Assembly: GCF_016632335.1 (NCBI RefSeq)
Contig: NZ_JAEPBG010000013.1
Location: 1 to 64,000, forward strand
Length of the DNA stretch: 64,000 nucleotides
Direction: 5' to 3'
Source: Noviherbaspirillum pedocola
GTDB lineage: Bacteria > Pseudomonadota > Gammaproteobacteria > Burkholderiales > Burkholderiaceae_D
A program made the position numbers and the translations under genes. The notes under the pieces are model-generated. The model was not told where the DNA came from, did not search any database, and worked only from the letters and a program-made list of their open reading frames with translations. This document shows positions 46,488-55,904 of this stretch, piece by piece; position 1 is the stretch's first letter, and each line of letters begins with the position of its first letter.

Positions 46488-48275
46488 TCATGGACAGGCG
46501 CAGCGTCCCTGCGCCAGCGGCTGTTCCGGCCGCGAACGAAACATCGTGCATCCCTTCAGCCCGAGCCGCCATGCGCGCAGGAACAGGTCGCTGCAATCGT
46601 CGAAGCGTGCATCGGTCGGCAGGTTCACGGTCTTGGAAATCGACTGGTCCACGTGCGGCTGCAGCGTCGCCTGCATTTCAAGCTGAACGACCGGCGACAG
46701 GTCGCGCGCTTCCACGAAATAGTCCGGCGCCTTGGCCTGTTCGCCGTGGCGCTCGCGGAACAGGCGCCAGGCATGATCGCGCACCGGCATGCGAATGGTC
46801 TCGCCTCGTGCATTGCGCGGGCTGCGTTCGCCATCGAGCGCGTACACCGGCTCCATGCCGCTGGAGACATTGTTGGCCAGCAGGCTGATTGTGCCAGCCG
46901 GCGCAATCGCCAGCAGATGGCTGTTGCGCATGCCCCTGGCCCGGATCGCGTCACCAAGTTCGGCCGGCAGGCGCTGGATGAAAGGCCCGGCCAGGTAGTC
47001 GGCGCTGCGATACAGCGGAAAGCTGCCGCGCTCGGCCGCCAGCTCGGTCGAGGCCAGATAAGCGGCTTCGCAGATCGTCTTCATCACCGTATCGGCCACT
47101 TCCAGCGAAGCCGCCGAACCGTAGCGGATGCCCAGCATGGCGAAGGCGTCGGCCAGGCCGGTGATGCCGATGCCGATGCGGCGGCAGCCGTGCGCACAGC
47201 GCTGCTGCGCTTTCAGCGGGAAGGGCGAGGCGTCGATCACGTTATCGAGCAGCCGGGTCGCCAGCGCCGCGCTGCTTGCGATCTCGTGCAGCTTCAGCCT
47301 CGGATGCGCGCCGAAGGCGTCATCAATGAATTGCGTCAGGTTGATCGAGCCGAGATTGCAGGCGCCATGCGGCGGCAACGGCACTTCGCCGCAGGGATTC
47401 ACCGCGCTGATGGTCTCGGCATAGCGAAGATTGTCTTCACTGCGGATGCGATCCATGAACACGACGCCGGGATCGCCGCATGCGAAGGCGGCGCGCTGCA
47501 GCCGCTGCCACAGCTCGCGCGCCATCACGGTGCGCATCACCAGGCAACGCTCGGGCTTGTCGGCGCCCGACCATTGCCGGTCACAGATTGCGGCGTCCTC
47601 GGGCTGAGGACGGTCGCCAATCGGGAACACCAGGCGCCATGGCGCGTCTTCCTCGACCGCCCGAATGAAGGCATCGCTGATGAGCACCGACAGGTTGAAG
47701 TGATGCAGATCAGCACCTTCGCGCTTGGCATCGATGAAGGTCTCGATGTCCGGGTGGTCGCAGCGCAACAGGGCCATCATCGCACCGGACCGCGGCGCCA
47801 TCGAGGTCAGCACCGAGCAGGCTTCGTTCCAGATGCGCAGAAAGGACACCGGGCCGGAGGCGATATTGCCGCTGCCTGCCGCTTCCATGCCGCGCGGGCG
47901 CAGCGGCGAAAAATCGCAACCGATGCCGCCGCCGGCCTGCATCGTGATCATTGCCTCGGCCAGCGCCTCGAAAATACCGCCGAGGGAATCATGCAGGTTG
48001 CCGGCCGTGAAGCAGTTGAACAGCGTCATCCTGTGCCCGGCGCCGGCGCCGGCCAGTATGCGTCCGCCGGGCAGGAAGCGGAAATGCGCAAGCAGTCCGC
48101 GAAAGGCTTTGCGCCATCGGTCACGCTGATGCGCTTCCTGATCCGACAGCGCCAGCGCGACGCGGTCCCATGTCGCAAACACGTCCGGCTCGTTCGCCTG
48201 ACCGTGCCCGGTGAGGCGATACCTCGATTGCCATACTTCCTGCGCAATCGGTTCGGTGAAGGGGGCGGTCAACAT
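46488..48275 (-). CDS. nrdJ: Adenosylcobalamin-dependent (class II) ribonucleotide reductase
   Basis: A 595-residue class II ribonucleotide reductase, which makes deoxyribonucleotides without oxygen, using coenzyme B12. The active-site Asn293-Cys295-Glu297 lies in NPCGEVPLPP. Cys88 in LFNCFTAGN is the first redox Cys, and the C-terminal tail ends CAC for re-reduction. GIGCDFSPLRPRG and MAPRSGAMMALLRCDHPDIE are typical. It is shorter than many NrdJ proteins and lacks an N-terminal ATP cone, so overall activity control by dATP may be missing. The start at MLTAPFTEP is preferred; the open upstream extension is not protein-like. It converges on the ACP gene with a ten-base gap. Confidence 0.92.
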   Translation of the reverse strand: MLTAPFTEPIAQEVWQSRYRLTGHGQANEPDVFATWDRVALALSDQEAHQRDRWRKAFRGLLAHFRFLPGGRILAGAGAGHRMTLFNCFTAGNLHDSLGGIFEALAEAMITMQAGGGIGCDFSPLRPRGMEAAGSGNIASGPVSFLRIWNEACSVLTSMAPRSGAMMALLRCDHPDIETFIDAKREGADLHHFNLSVLISDAFIRAVEEDAPWRLVFPIGDRPQPEDAAICDRQWSGADKPERCLVMRTVMARELWQRLQRAAFACGDPGVVFMDRIRSEDNLRYAETISAVNPCGEVPLPPHGACNLGSINLTQFIDDAFGAHPRLKLHEIASSAALATRLLDNVIDASPFPLKAQQRCAHGCRRIGIGITGLADAFAMLGIRYGSAASLEVADTVMKTICEAAYLASTELAAERGSFPLYRSADYLAGPFIQRLPAELGDAIRARGMRNSHLLAIAPAGTISLLANNVSSGMEPVYALDGERSPRNARGETIRMPVRDHAWRLFRERHGEQAKAPDYFVEARDLSPVVQLEMQATLQPHVDQSISKTVNLPTDARFDDCSDLFLRAWRLGLKGCTMFRSRPEQPLAQGRCACP

Positions 48276-48759
48276 GGCTGCGCCTTGTACTGAAGGACAG
48301 GGCCCGTCCGGGCGTAAGGCATGCATCCGCCTCGTTGGCGCGTCTGCGAGTTGACTGTACGCATGGGCGACGGCGGCGGTGAAGGCGTTCCCGCTGCGGC
48401 GGCATATGCCCGAGATGTGCATGGCCTGATGCGATCCATTGTGAGCAGAGCGCTTTGCTCCGGCATGCCCGGTGTCAAAGATGCCCCGCATGCCGGGCCC
48501 GTATGCGATGCGGAATCGGCCGATGCCACCGAACTTGGAACCGGCTTGTCCGCAAAACATGCAGCCATGAATGGAAACCGGCGCAAGACCGCGCTGCACG
48601 GCCCTGCAATCCCTGACGGTTTGACCTGAGTCAGGGGAATCGCGATACCTGCTTCGTATGATGATCCGGTGCAGCGATTCGCCGCCGCACCTGGTGCATC
48701 ACATTCGATGGTCCTGCCGGGCCGCCGATGCCCGAAGCATTCACTTATGGAGACTGATC
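48276..48759. other. Intergenic region between nrdJ and hsp20
   Basis: 484 bases between divergent genes. The hsp20 side has the FNR-like promoter at 48621-48662. I found no matching element near the nrdJ start and no gene. Confidence 0.5.
48621..48662 (+). promoter_or_regulatory. FNR/Anr-type class II promoter of hsp20-groEL
   Basis: The dyad TTGAC-CTGA-GTCAG (48621-48634) matches the FNR consensus at eight of ten positions with a perfect TGAC/GTCA core. A TATGAT -10 (five of six) is at 48657-48662. The spacing puts the dyad centre at -41.5 for a start near 48669, the standard layout of FNR-activated promoters. The leader would be about 90 bases. Confidence 0.7.
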
Positions 48760-49206
48760 ATGGCCAGCAACATGACTCGCTTCAATCCGCTTTCGGAAAT
48801 TGCCCGCATGGAGCCTTTCCGCAGCGTCGAGGATTTGTTCAGGGAGTTCTCCCTTATTCCTGCCTTCCGCCACATGCAAGCCGAACCGCGCATCCGCACC
48901 GAGATTACCGAAACCGATCAGGCATACCTGGTGAAGGCCGAAATTCCGGGAGTGAAGAAGGAAGACATCAAGATATCGGTGGAAGGAAACCGGGTATCCG
49001 TCAATGCCGAAGTGAAGGAAGAGAAGGAAGAGAAGAGCACTGGCACGGTATACAGCGAGCGCTATTACGGGCAGCAGTCGCGCAGCTTCACCTTGCCTCA
49101 GGAAGTCGATGACGCCAAGGCCGAAGCCAAATATGAGAACGGCCTGCTGATGCTCACTCTGCCGAAGAAGGCCGGTACCGGCGCCAAGCAGCTCTCGGTC
49201 CAATAG
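48760..49206 (+). CDS. Hsp20/alpha-crystallin small heat-shock protein
   Basis: A 148-residue small heat-shock protein. An N-terminal Phe-rich arm (RMEPFRSVEDLFREF) precedes the alpha-crystallin domain (~50-140), with YLVKAEIPGVKKEDIKISVEGNRVSV in parts, the conserved GLLMLTLPK near its end and a short C-terminal tail. It holds unfolding proteins as an ATP-independent chaperone. GGAGA precedes the ATG at 48760. It is 63 bases upstream of a groEL gene and under the FNR-like promoter, so the two probably form one transcript that can pass clients between the chaperones. Confidence 0.93.
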   Translation: MASNMTRFNPLSEIARMEPFRSVEDLFREFSLIPAFRHMQAEPRIRTEITETDQAYLVKAEIPGVKKEDIKISVEGNRVSVNAEVKEEKEEKSTGTVYSERYYGQQSRSFTLPQEVDDAKAEAKYENGLLMLTLPKKAGTGAKQLSVQ

Positions 49207-49269
49207 CCTCAACTGTCGCGGACGGACAGGCAACCCTCAGCCGACGTGCAGGCTTGGGAGGAAAGAGAA

Positions 49270-50895
49270 ATGTCAGCCAAGGACATTCTGTTTCACGAGC
49301 AGGCGCGCGCGAAGATATGCGATGGCCTCGACATCCTGGCTGAAGCGGTCAAGCTTACCCTCGGCCCGAAGGGACGAACCGTCGTGCTCGCAAACCGCTA
49401 TGGCGCGCCGACGGTGATCAATTCCGGCGTGATCGTCGCGCGGGAAATAGAACTTCCCGATCCGTATGAAAACGTCGGCGCGCAGATGGCGCGCGAGGTT
49501 GCCGCCCGGACTTCCGAGATGGCCGGCGACGGAACCACCACCGCCACGGTTCTGGCGCAGGCCATCGTGCGGCAGGGCATGAAATTCGTCGCGGCAGGCT
49601 TTGATCCGATGGACCTGAAGCGCGGCATCGATGCCGCGGTGAACGCCGTCGTCGCGCGCTTGAAGGAAGACTCGCGCAAGGTGGCTACGAGCCAGGAGAT
49701 TGCGCAAGTAGGCACCATCTCGGCGAACGGCGATCCTGCCATTGGTAATCTGATTGCCCAGGCCATGGAGCGGGTCGGGCGCGACGGGATGATCAAGTCG
49801 GAGGACGGGCGCGGCATGGAGAACGAGCTGCAGGTGGTCGAAGGCCTGCAATTCGACCGTGGCTACCTCTCTCCGTATTTCATCACCGATCCGCAGACGG
49901 GCAAGGCGGTCCTGGAAGATGCGCTGGTGCTGCTGTATCCGAAGCATGTTTCCTCCGTGGAGGAATTGCTGCCGGTGCTGGAGCAGGTCATCAAGGCGGG
50001 CAAGCCCTTGCTGATCGTGGCCGATGACCTCAGCGGCGACGCGCTGGCGACAGTGGTGATCAATGCGCTGCGCGGCACGCTGAAGGTTTGCGCGGTGAAG
50101 GCGCCCGGCTTTGGCGACCAGCGCAAGGCACTGCTGGAAGATATCGCCATCGTCAGCGCCACCCGGGTGTTCGACGCGGAAGCCGGCACGACACTGGAAA
50201 AATTGCCGCTGCAGGCTCTGGGACGGGCGACGCGCATCGAGATAGAACGGGACAGCACCGCCATCATAGGCGGCGCCGGAGAGCATGACGCCATCCGCAG
50301 CCGTATCGAGCAGATCCGGCACCAGGTCGAGCGCGCCGGAAGTGCCCATGAACGCAAGCAGCTGGAAGAGCGTGCAGCCAGGCTCAGCGGAGGCGTCGCC
50401 CTGATCAAGGTTGGCGCATCGACGGAGACGGAAATGAAGGAGAGGAAGTCGCGAGTGGATGATGCCTTGCACGCTACCCGCGCCGCCGTCGAGGAAGGCA
50501 TAGGCGCGGGTGGCGGAGTCGCGCTATTGCGGGCACGTCCCGCGCTGGAACATCTGCAGCTCGAGAACATGGCGCAGCGGGCGGGCGTAAACATCATTTC
50601 CCGCGCGCTGGAGGAGCCCTTGCGTCAGATCGTATTCAATGCCGGCGCAGAACCGGATGTCATCATCGACAAGGTGGTTCGCGGCGCGGCGGACTTCGGC
50701 TACAACGCGGCGACCGGATCCTTTGGAAGCATGATGGAAATGGGCATCATCGACCCGACCAAGGTGACGCGCCTGGCACTGGGCAACGCGGCCTCGATTG
50801 CCAGCCTGGTCCTGACGACGGATTGCATCGTCGTTGAGCACCCGTCTGCGCAGGTGGTGCAGCCTGGCATGGATCAGGAGACGCTCGGCATATGA
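49270..50895 (+). CDS. groEL: GroEL paralogue without the Gly-Met tail
   Basis: A 541-residue type I chaperonin. It keeps [12 protein letters not shown], the ATP-site [30 protein letters not shown] and a C-terminal [18 protein letters not shown] plus LTTDCIVVE. The C-terminus ends in [10 protein letters not shown] instead of the canonical Gly-Gly-Met repeat that lines the folding cavity. No groES gene accompanies it, so it is likely a second, specialised GroEL that uses a GroES from elsewhere or works on other clients. GGAGG lies before the ATG at 49270; an in-frame ATG eight codons upstream is less likely. It is coupled to hsp20. Confidence 0.92.
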   Translation: MSAKDILFHEQARAKICDGLDILAEAVKLTLGPKGRTVVLANRYGAPTVINSGVIVAREIELPDPYENVGAQMAREVAARTSEMAGDGTTTATVLAQAIVRQGMKFVAAGFDPMDLKRGIDAAVNAVVARLKEDSRKVATSQEIAQVGTISANGDPAIGNLIAQAMERVGRDGMIKSEDGRGMENELQVVEGLQFDRGYLSPYFITDPQTGKAVLEDALVLLYPKHVSSVEELLPVLEQVIKAGKPLLIVADDLSGDALATVVINALRGTLKVCAVKAPGFGDQRKALLEDIAIVSATRVFDAEAGTTLEKLPLQALGRATRIEIERDSTAIIGGAGEHDAIRSRIEQIRHQVERAGSAHERKQLEERAARLSGGVALIKVGASTETEMKERKSRVDDALHATRAAVEEGIGAGGGVALLRARPALEHLQLENMAQRAGVNIISRALEEPLRQIVFNAGAEPDVIIDKVVRGAADFGYNAATGSFGSMMEMGIIDPTKVTRLALGNAASIASLVLTTDCIVVEHPSAQVVQPGMDQETLGI

Positions 50896-50917
50896 GCCTG
50901 CCCGGTATCCAGGCAAG

Positions 50918-50933
50918 CGCCAAGGCTTTGGCG
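50918..50933 (+). terminator. Small hairpin after groEL
   Basis: A 6-bp stem CGCCAA/TTGGCG with a GGCT loop starts 22 bases after the groEL stop. It is short and lacks a T run, so it is only a weak terminator candidate. Confidence 0.3.
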
Positions 50934-51002
50934 GTCGAGGCCGGGTAGACCCGCTGTATGGATTTTTCCTTCTCGCGCACGGAAGCCGACCGGCGTGCAA
51001 GC

Positions 51003-51344
51003 TCAGCGCGCCTTGCTGCGCATTGAAATGGTCTTTTCTTCCGAGCCGGCGGGGAAGTGATAGTAGAGCGTGTTCAGGTAGCGCGTGACGGCTGCGATAT
51101 CTTCGTCGTCCCAGCGCAGCCCCGCGTTGCCTTGCCAGCGCCGTACCTGGCCGGCAAGACTGTTCCAGTCCTTCGCCAGTCGCTGGTCACGCCAGTGCAC
51201 ATGAGTGGTGTGGCAGGCAATGCAGTGCGTTGTGTAAAGCAACTCGCCGCGCGACTCTTCATCAACCGCCGCGGCATGCGCACCCAGGGTGACGCTGGCA
51301 AACATGCATGTCGCCAGCAATTTTCCGAACCAGCGATTGACCAT
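51003..51344 (-). CDS. Small periplasmic monoheme cytochrome c
   Basis: A 113-residue exported protein: signal peptide (cleavage after His-Ala-Ala-Ala region, ~23) and a single heme site CIACH near residue 40 of the precursor. A helix with WDDEDIAAVTRYLNTLYYHFP follows, typical of small class I cytochromes. No obvious Met ligand is seen in the usual loop; one Met is close to the C-terminus. AAGGAGG lies five bases before the ATG at 51344. It may be an electron carrier or subunit for a respiratory enzyme outside the window. Confidence 0.85.
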   Translation of the reverse strand: MVNRWFGKLLATCMFASVTLGAHAAAVDEESRGELLYTTHCIACHTTHVHWRDQRLAKDWNSLAGQVRRWQGNAGLRWDDEDIAAVTRYLNTLYYHFPAGSEEKTISMRSKAR

Positions 51345-51636
51345 CATTGCCTCCTTCATGGCAATTTTCAGACCGGCTTCGGCCGGAATGCCTGTCGTGA
51401 AACGCGATGCGCTTGCTCCCCTGAACGCGGTCGTAGTTACCGCCAAGCCGTCCTGGCTGTGCATGAGCACAAGCTGTTGTGCCGCGCCTTGATGCACAGG
51501 CGGTGCCAAAGTCCACGGCATCAGATATCCACCTTCCCGCGGTATCGCATTTGCGGGGGATCAATGAGCATCGCATCCGTATCCGAAGCGCCGAAGGGGC
51601 CGCTGAATTGGTGCCCGCTCGTGCGCCGCCCCCGTG
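51345..51636. other. Intergenic region between the CapA-like and cytochrome c genes
   Basis: 292 bases on the 3' side of capA and the 5' side of the cytochrome gene (both minus strand). No gene or clear regulatory element is seen. Confidence 0.4.
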
Positions 51637-52767
51637 TCAGCCAGCGCTGCGCCACCGGAGCAGCAGCTCGGTGCCGGTCAGTCTGTCGACTTGCGTGCCG
51701 AGCGTCCTCCCTTCGCGGTTCAGGGTTTCCATCAACCAGCGCACTCCCTCCTCGGGGGCGGGATAGTCGCGCAAGCGCCGGATCTGCGTTGCTGTCAGCG
51801 CGAGCCGTGCAAGCCGTCCGTCTTTCATGACGGGGAAATACATCAGGGCCAGGTCGCCACGGAACTGTTCGTAGCCGCCAATTCCTTCATAGTCATTCAG
51901 GAAGTCGCCGCAGCCGTACAGAATCAGTTTGCCGCGGTAGACCTCAATACCCTTCACATGATGCGAGGAATGCCCGTGCACGATGTCCACGCCGGCTGAA
52001 TCGATGAGACGGTGAGCAAAGTCGCGGTGTTCGGCCGGTATGCGAAAACCCCAGTTCCCGCCCCAGTGAATGGACATCACCACCACATCGCCGGCTCGCT
52101 TCGTAGCGCGTACCTTCTCCGTAATGGATTGCATATTGCGTGCGTCGAGATCGCGCAAGAGATTTACGCCCGGCCTGGCCTTGCCTGCTCGCCAGGCCTC
52201 CGGCACGCCGCAATCCCCGAGCGCGCAGGCAAACACGAGCACTCGACCCTTGCCGGGCACATCGAGCACGGCGGGCGCAGCGGCTTCTTCCGCATCGCAT
52301 CCTGCGCCGGCGGTGGTGATGCCGGCCTGGTGCAAGCTGCGCAAGGTATCGTCCAAGCCCTGATAACCCCAGTCGATGACATGGTTGTTGGCGAGCACGC
52401 AGCAATCGACACCGGCGGCGCTGAGGCAGGGAAGGTTCGCCGGGTGCATGCGGTAATGGATGCCCTTGCCGGGCCATGCCTGAGCGCTGGTGGTCACGGC
52501 AGTCTCGAGATTCATGATGCGCACATCCGGCGCCGTATGTCGCAGGACATCGAGGGCATGGCCCCAGACATAGTCGAAGCCGACCGGGCGGCGGATGGGA
52601 CCATTCTTTTCTTCGGCAAGCCGCACGTACTCCCGCGCCGAGTGAACGAAGTTTTCAAACAGCTCAGGTCGTCCGGGATGGGGAAGGATCTGGTCGATTC
52701 CCCGGCCGGTCATGACATCTCCGCACAGAAACAGCGTGATGGCGCTTGATACTTGTACCGCTTGCAT
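51637..52767 (-). CDS. CapA/PgsA-type metallophosphatase-fold protein
   Basis: A 376-residue protein of the CapA family (PGA_cap), named for poly-gamma-glutamate capsule synthesis but widespread with other roles. Motifs are FLCGDVMTGRGID at the start, MNLETAVT, VLANNHVIDWGYQGL, VMSIHWGGNWG and VHGHSSHHVKGIEVYRGKLILYGCGDFLNDY (in parts). These give the metal-binding Asp, Glu, Asn and His set. No signal peptide is visible, so it may act in the cytoplasm. There is no other capsule gene nearby. Homologues often sit beside stress genes, as here; the role is unknown. Confidence 0.88.
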   Translation of the reverse strand: MQAVQVSSAITLFLCGDVMTGRGIDQILPHPGRPELFENFVHSAREYVRLAEEKNGPIRRPVGFDYVWGHALDVLRHTAPDVRIMNLETAVTTSAQAWPGKGIHYRMHPANLPCLSAAGVDCCVLANNHVIDWGYQGLDDTLRSLHQAGITTAGAGCDAEEAAAPAVLDVPGKGRVLVFACALGDCGVPEAWRAGKARPGVNLLRDLDARNMQSITEKVRATKRAGDVVVMSIHWGGNWGFRIPAEHRDFAHRLIDSAGVDIVHGHSSHHVKGIEVYRGKLILYGCGDFLNDYEGIGGYEQFRGDLALMYFPVMKDGRLARLALTATQIRRLRDYPAPEEGVRWLMETLNREGRTLGTQVDRLTGTELLLRWRSAG

Positions 52768-52871
52768 GGTGGCTCCGTTTGCTCGCGCCTGCCTGCATGC
52801 GCAGTCTTCACAGCGTGTTCATCACTGCGATGACGGCGGCCGGGTTCTCATGCATGGCAGGGTTGCCGGCG

Positions 52872-55424
52872 TCAGCTCCTTGTCGACGCCGCCAGGCGGC
52901 GATAGAAGAAGCGCTTCACCGCTTCGGCCGCCGCGAGATAGACCAGCACCATCGCCGCAAGCGCCAGGTAGAACAGCGGCGGCGGCGGGACGAAACCGAG
53001 CGGCGCGCCCAGCGGCGTTGCCGGCAGCAGCGCTGCGATGAGTACCACCGCGATCGAGCTCGCCGCCAGCGCCCGGCTCGGCTTGCTGACCAGGGGACTG
53101 CCGCGGGTGCGGATCACGAAGATCACCAGCACCTGGGTGGCGATCGATTCGACGAACCAGCCGGTGTGAAACAGGCGCTCATCCGCATGGAAGACTGCAA
53201 GCAGCAGGAAAAAGGTGAGGAAGTCGAACACCGAGCTGACCGGGCCGAGGGTCCACATGAAGTTGCGGATGAAGCGGGTGTCCCAGTGACGCGGGTGCGC
53301 GAGCTGGCTGACATCGACGCGGTCCATCGGTATCGGCAGCTCGGACAGATCGTAGAGCAGATTGTTGGCCAGGATCTGCGTCGGCAACATCGGCAGAAAG
53401 GGCAGGAACAGCGTCGCGCCCGCCATGCTGAACATGTTCCCGAAGTTGGAACTGGTGCCCATCATGATGTACTTCATGATGTTGATGAAGGTGCGCCGGC
53501 CTTCGAGCACGCCGTCATGCAGCACGCCCAGCTCATGCTTCATCAACACGATGTCGGCCGCGGCCTTGGCCACGTCCACCGCGCTGTCGACCGAGATGCC
53601 GACATCGGCCGAATGCAGCGAGGGCGCATCGTTGATGCCGTCACCCAGAAAGCCGACGATGCGGCCCTGCGCCTTCAGTGCCAGGATCGCCCGGTTCTTC
53701 TGTATCGGCGTGACACGGCACAGCAGGTTTACGCCGGCAAGCCGCGCCGCCAGCGCGCGGTCGTCCAGCCGGTCGATCTCTTCGCCATGCAGCACACCCG
53801 TCACTGCCAGGTCCAGGCGCGCGCAAAGATGGCGCGTGACGAGTTCGCTGTCCCCGGTCAGGATCTTCACGTCGACATGGCTCTTCATCAGCGCCTTCAG
53901 CGCATGGGCGGCGCTGTCCTTGGCCGGATCGATGAAGGCGGCAAAGCCGCAGAACACGAGTTCCGTTTCATCATCCACTACCGCATGCGGATGGTCTGCG
54001 GCGACGCGCCGCCATGCAATCGCCAGCAGCTTGTGGCCGTCGCGTTCGAGCGCATCATGCAGCGCGCGCACTCGCGCCATCAAGGCGTCGTCCAGCGGCT
54101 GCAATGCGCCGTCGGGCAGGCCCGTTTCGACGGACAGGCGCAGGATGTCTTCCGGCGCGCCTTTCACCACGAGCAGCCTTTGCCTGCCGTCATCCACCAG
54201 CACCGATACGCGCCGTCGCTCGAAGTCGAACGGCACTTCATCGATCTTTCGCCAGGCCGAGACATCGATGTCGGCATGTTCGAGGATGGCGTCGTCCAGC
54301 GGGCTCTTCAGCCCGGTCTCGAAATGACTGTTCAGGTAGGCCAGGCGCAGCACCGCGTCGCTGTCATTGCCATCGATGTCGAGGTGCCGGTCAAGCCGGA
54401 TGCGTGCCTCGGTGAGCGTGCCGGTCTTGTCGGTGCACAGCACGTCCATGCTGCCGAGATCGTGGATCGCGGCCAGACGCTTGACGATGACATGCCGCTT
54501 CGCCATGCGCAGCGCGCCGCGCGACAGGGTCACGGTGATCACCATCGGCAGCAGCTCGGGCGTGAGGCCGACGGCCAGCGCCAGGGCGAACAGGAAGGAT
54601 TCGAGAAAGGGTCGGTGCAGCAGCGCATTGACAAGGAAGACGAACAGCACCAGCAGCATCGTCAGTCGCAGGATCAGCATGCCGAAGCTGTGGCTGCCGC
54701 GCTCGAATGCGGATGCCGGCGGCTTGGCGATCAGACTGTCGGCGATCCCGGCGACAACGGTGTCCTTGCCGGTGCGGCAAACCATTGCCGTGGCAAAACC
54801 GGACAGCACCGAAGTGCCCATGAACAGCGCATTGCTGGCGGCGTTCAGCGCTTCGGTAGCGATGCCCTGCGGACTGGCCCGCTTTTCCACCGGCCAGGAT
54901 TCGCCGGTCAACAGCGCCTGATTGACGAACAGATCGCGTGCTTCGAGCAGGATGCAGTCGGCAGGGATCAGCGCGCCGGCCATGAGCACGACGACGTCGC
55001 CTGGCACGAGCATGGCCATCGGCAGCGAGTGCTGCGTGCCCTCGCGCAGCACCGTGGCCTGCACCGACACTGTCTGCTTCAGCCTTTCTGCGGCCTGATC
55101 AGCGCGGTATTCCTGAACAAAATCCAGCGTGACGCTCATGAAAACAATGATCCAGATGATCACCGATCCGGTGAATTCTCCAGTGAGTGCGGAAACAGCA
55201 CTGGCCGCAAGCAGGATCATCACCAGCGGATTGCGGAAGTGCGCAAGGTATTGCAGCACGAGCGGCAGGCGGGCATGTTCCCGCAGCAGGTTGGGACCGG
55301 TGCGCTGCAGGCGAAGCCTGGATTCCTCCTCGGACAGTCCGCCAGCATGGGACGCAAGCGAGACCGTCAGGGCGTCCAGCGACTCCCGCCAGAACGGGAT
55401 GGGCGTGGTGGCAGGATCCGGCAT
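52872..55424 (-). CDS. mgtA: Magnesium-translocating P-type ATPase (MgtA type)
   Basis: An 850-residue type IIIB P-type ATPase that imports Mg2+ using ATP. It has the actuator motif LLTGES, the phosphorylation site CTDKTGTLT (Asp332) and the hinge GDGINDAPSLHSADVGISVDSAVDVAKAAADIVL (in parts). About ten transmembrane helices are expected, the last ones in TQVLVIFVIRTRGSP and after. Length is slightly below enterobacterial MgtA (~900). No MgtC or leader riboswitch is evident. It lies in the stress island; similar pumps occur in oxygen-limitation loci. Confidence 0.92.
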   Translation of the reverse strand: MPDPATTPIPFWRESLDALTVSLASHAGGLSEEESRLRLQRTGPNLLREHARLPLVLQYLAHFRNPLVMILLAASAVSALTGEFTGSVIIWIIVFMSVTLDFVQEYRADQAAERLKQTVSVQATVLREGTQHSLPMAMLVPGDVVVLMAGALIPADCILLEARDLFVNQALLTGESWPVEKRASPQGIATEALNAASNALFMGTSVLSGFATAMVCRTGKDTVVAGIADSLIAKPPASAFERGSHSFGMLILRLTMLLVLFVFLVNALLHRPFLESFLFALALAVGLTPELLPMVITVTLSRGALRMAKRHVIVKRLAAIHDLGSMDVLCTDKTGTLTEARIRLDRHLDIDGNDSDAVLRLAYLNSHFETGLKSPLDDAILEHADIDVSAWRKIDEVPFDFERRRVSVLVDDGRQRLLVVKGAPEDILRLSVETGLPDGALQPLDDALMARVRALHDALERDGHKLLAIAWRRVAADHPHAVVDDETELVFCGFAAFIDPAKDSAAHALKALMKSHVDVKILTGDSELVTRHLCARLDLAVTGVLHGEEIDRLDDRALAARLAGVNLLCRVTPIQKNRAILALKAQGRIVGFLGDGINDAPSLHSADVGISVDSAVDVAKAAADIVLMKHELGVLHDGVLEGRRTFINIMKYIMMGTSSNFGNMFSMAGATLFLPFLPMLPTQILANNLLYDLSELPIPMDRVDVSQLAHPRHWDTRFIRNFMWTLGPVSSVFDFLTFFLLLAVFHADERLFHTGWFVESIATQVLVIFVIRTRGSPLVSKPSRALAASSIAVVLIAALLPATPLGAPLGFVPPPPLFYLALAAMVLVYLAAAEAVKRFFYRRLAASTRS

Positions 55425-55904
55425 GGCGCTCTTTCATTGCTTGCTTGCGTGCGGGGCGGGGGAGTGCGTACGGCGGTCGCATCCCGATTTTGCGCGCGCC
55501 CGACGCGAAAAGGCCTGAGCAATCCCAAGCCAGGCAAGCATACGGTGTCGTGGAAATTGACTATTGGCGCGCACCGGCATTTCTCCGCGTTCAGCGAATG
55601 TCCTGAACCACCGATTCGTTGAAAAATAAAAGTGATGAACTCGCGTTCAGACATGGAGAAAGACGCAGCAAGGGTGCTTCCCCTTGCGCGCATTTTCGAC
55701 GCGCGCATTTGCCGACCCTTGGCACGATGCTCGCCATCTCTTATTCAACGAGAGTGATTCGGGACACGACTCTTGCCGCAGCAAGAGTAGGCAGCGTGCC
55801 TTTCGACGGTTTGCCCTATCTCAGATTGGTATCGCGTGCCCGGCGCAAGATGAGAAACGCCGCCCTGTTGGGACTGAAGTGCATGCATCCGTATGGAGGC
55901 CAGG
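55425..55904. other. Intergenic region upstream of the PEP-CTERM gene
   Basis: 480 bases between divergent genes. It includes a locally A+T-richer patch (about 55600-55640 and 55740-55760). I see no gene, palindrome or FNR-like site here. Confidence 0.4.

Noticed and set aside
46407-48293. Long plus-strand frame opposite nrdJ
   Set aside because: No recognisable domain, runs through the stop of the ACP gene in another frame; nrdJ is clear.
51637-52767. Capsule (poly-gamma-glutamate) synthesis locus
   Set aside because: Only a CapA-family protein is present; CapB/CapC-like genes are absent and the family has many other roles.
52746-55622. Plus-strand open frame of over 950 codons opposite mgtA
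   Set aside because: Same mirror effect; the minus strand has every P-type ATPase motif.
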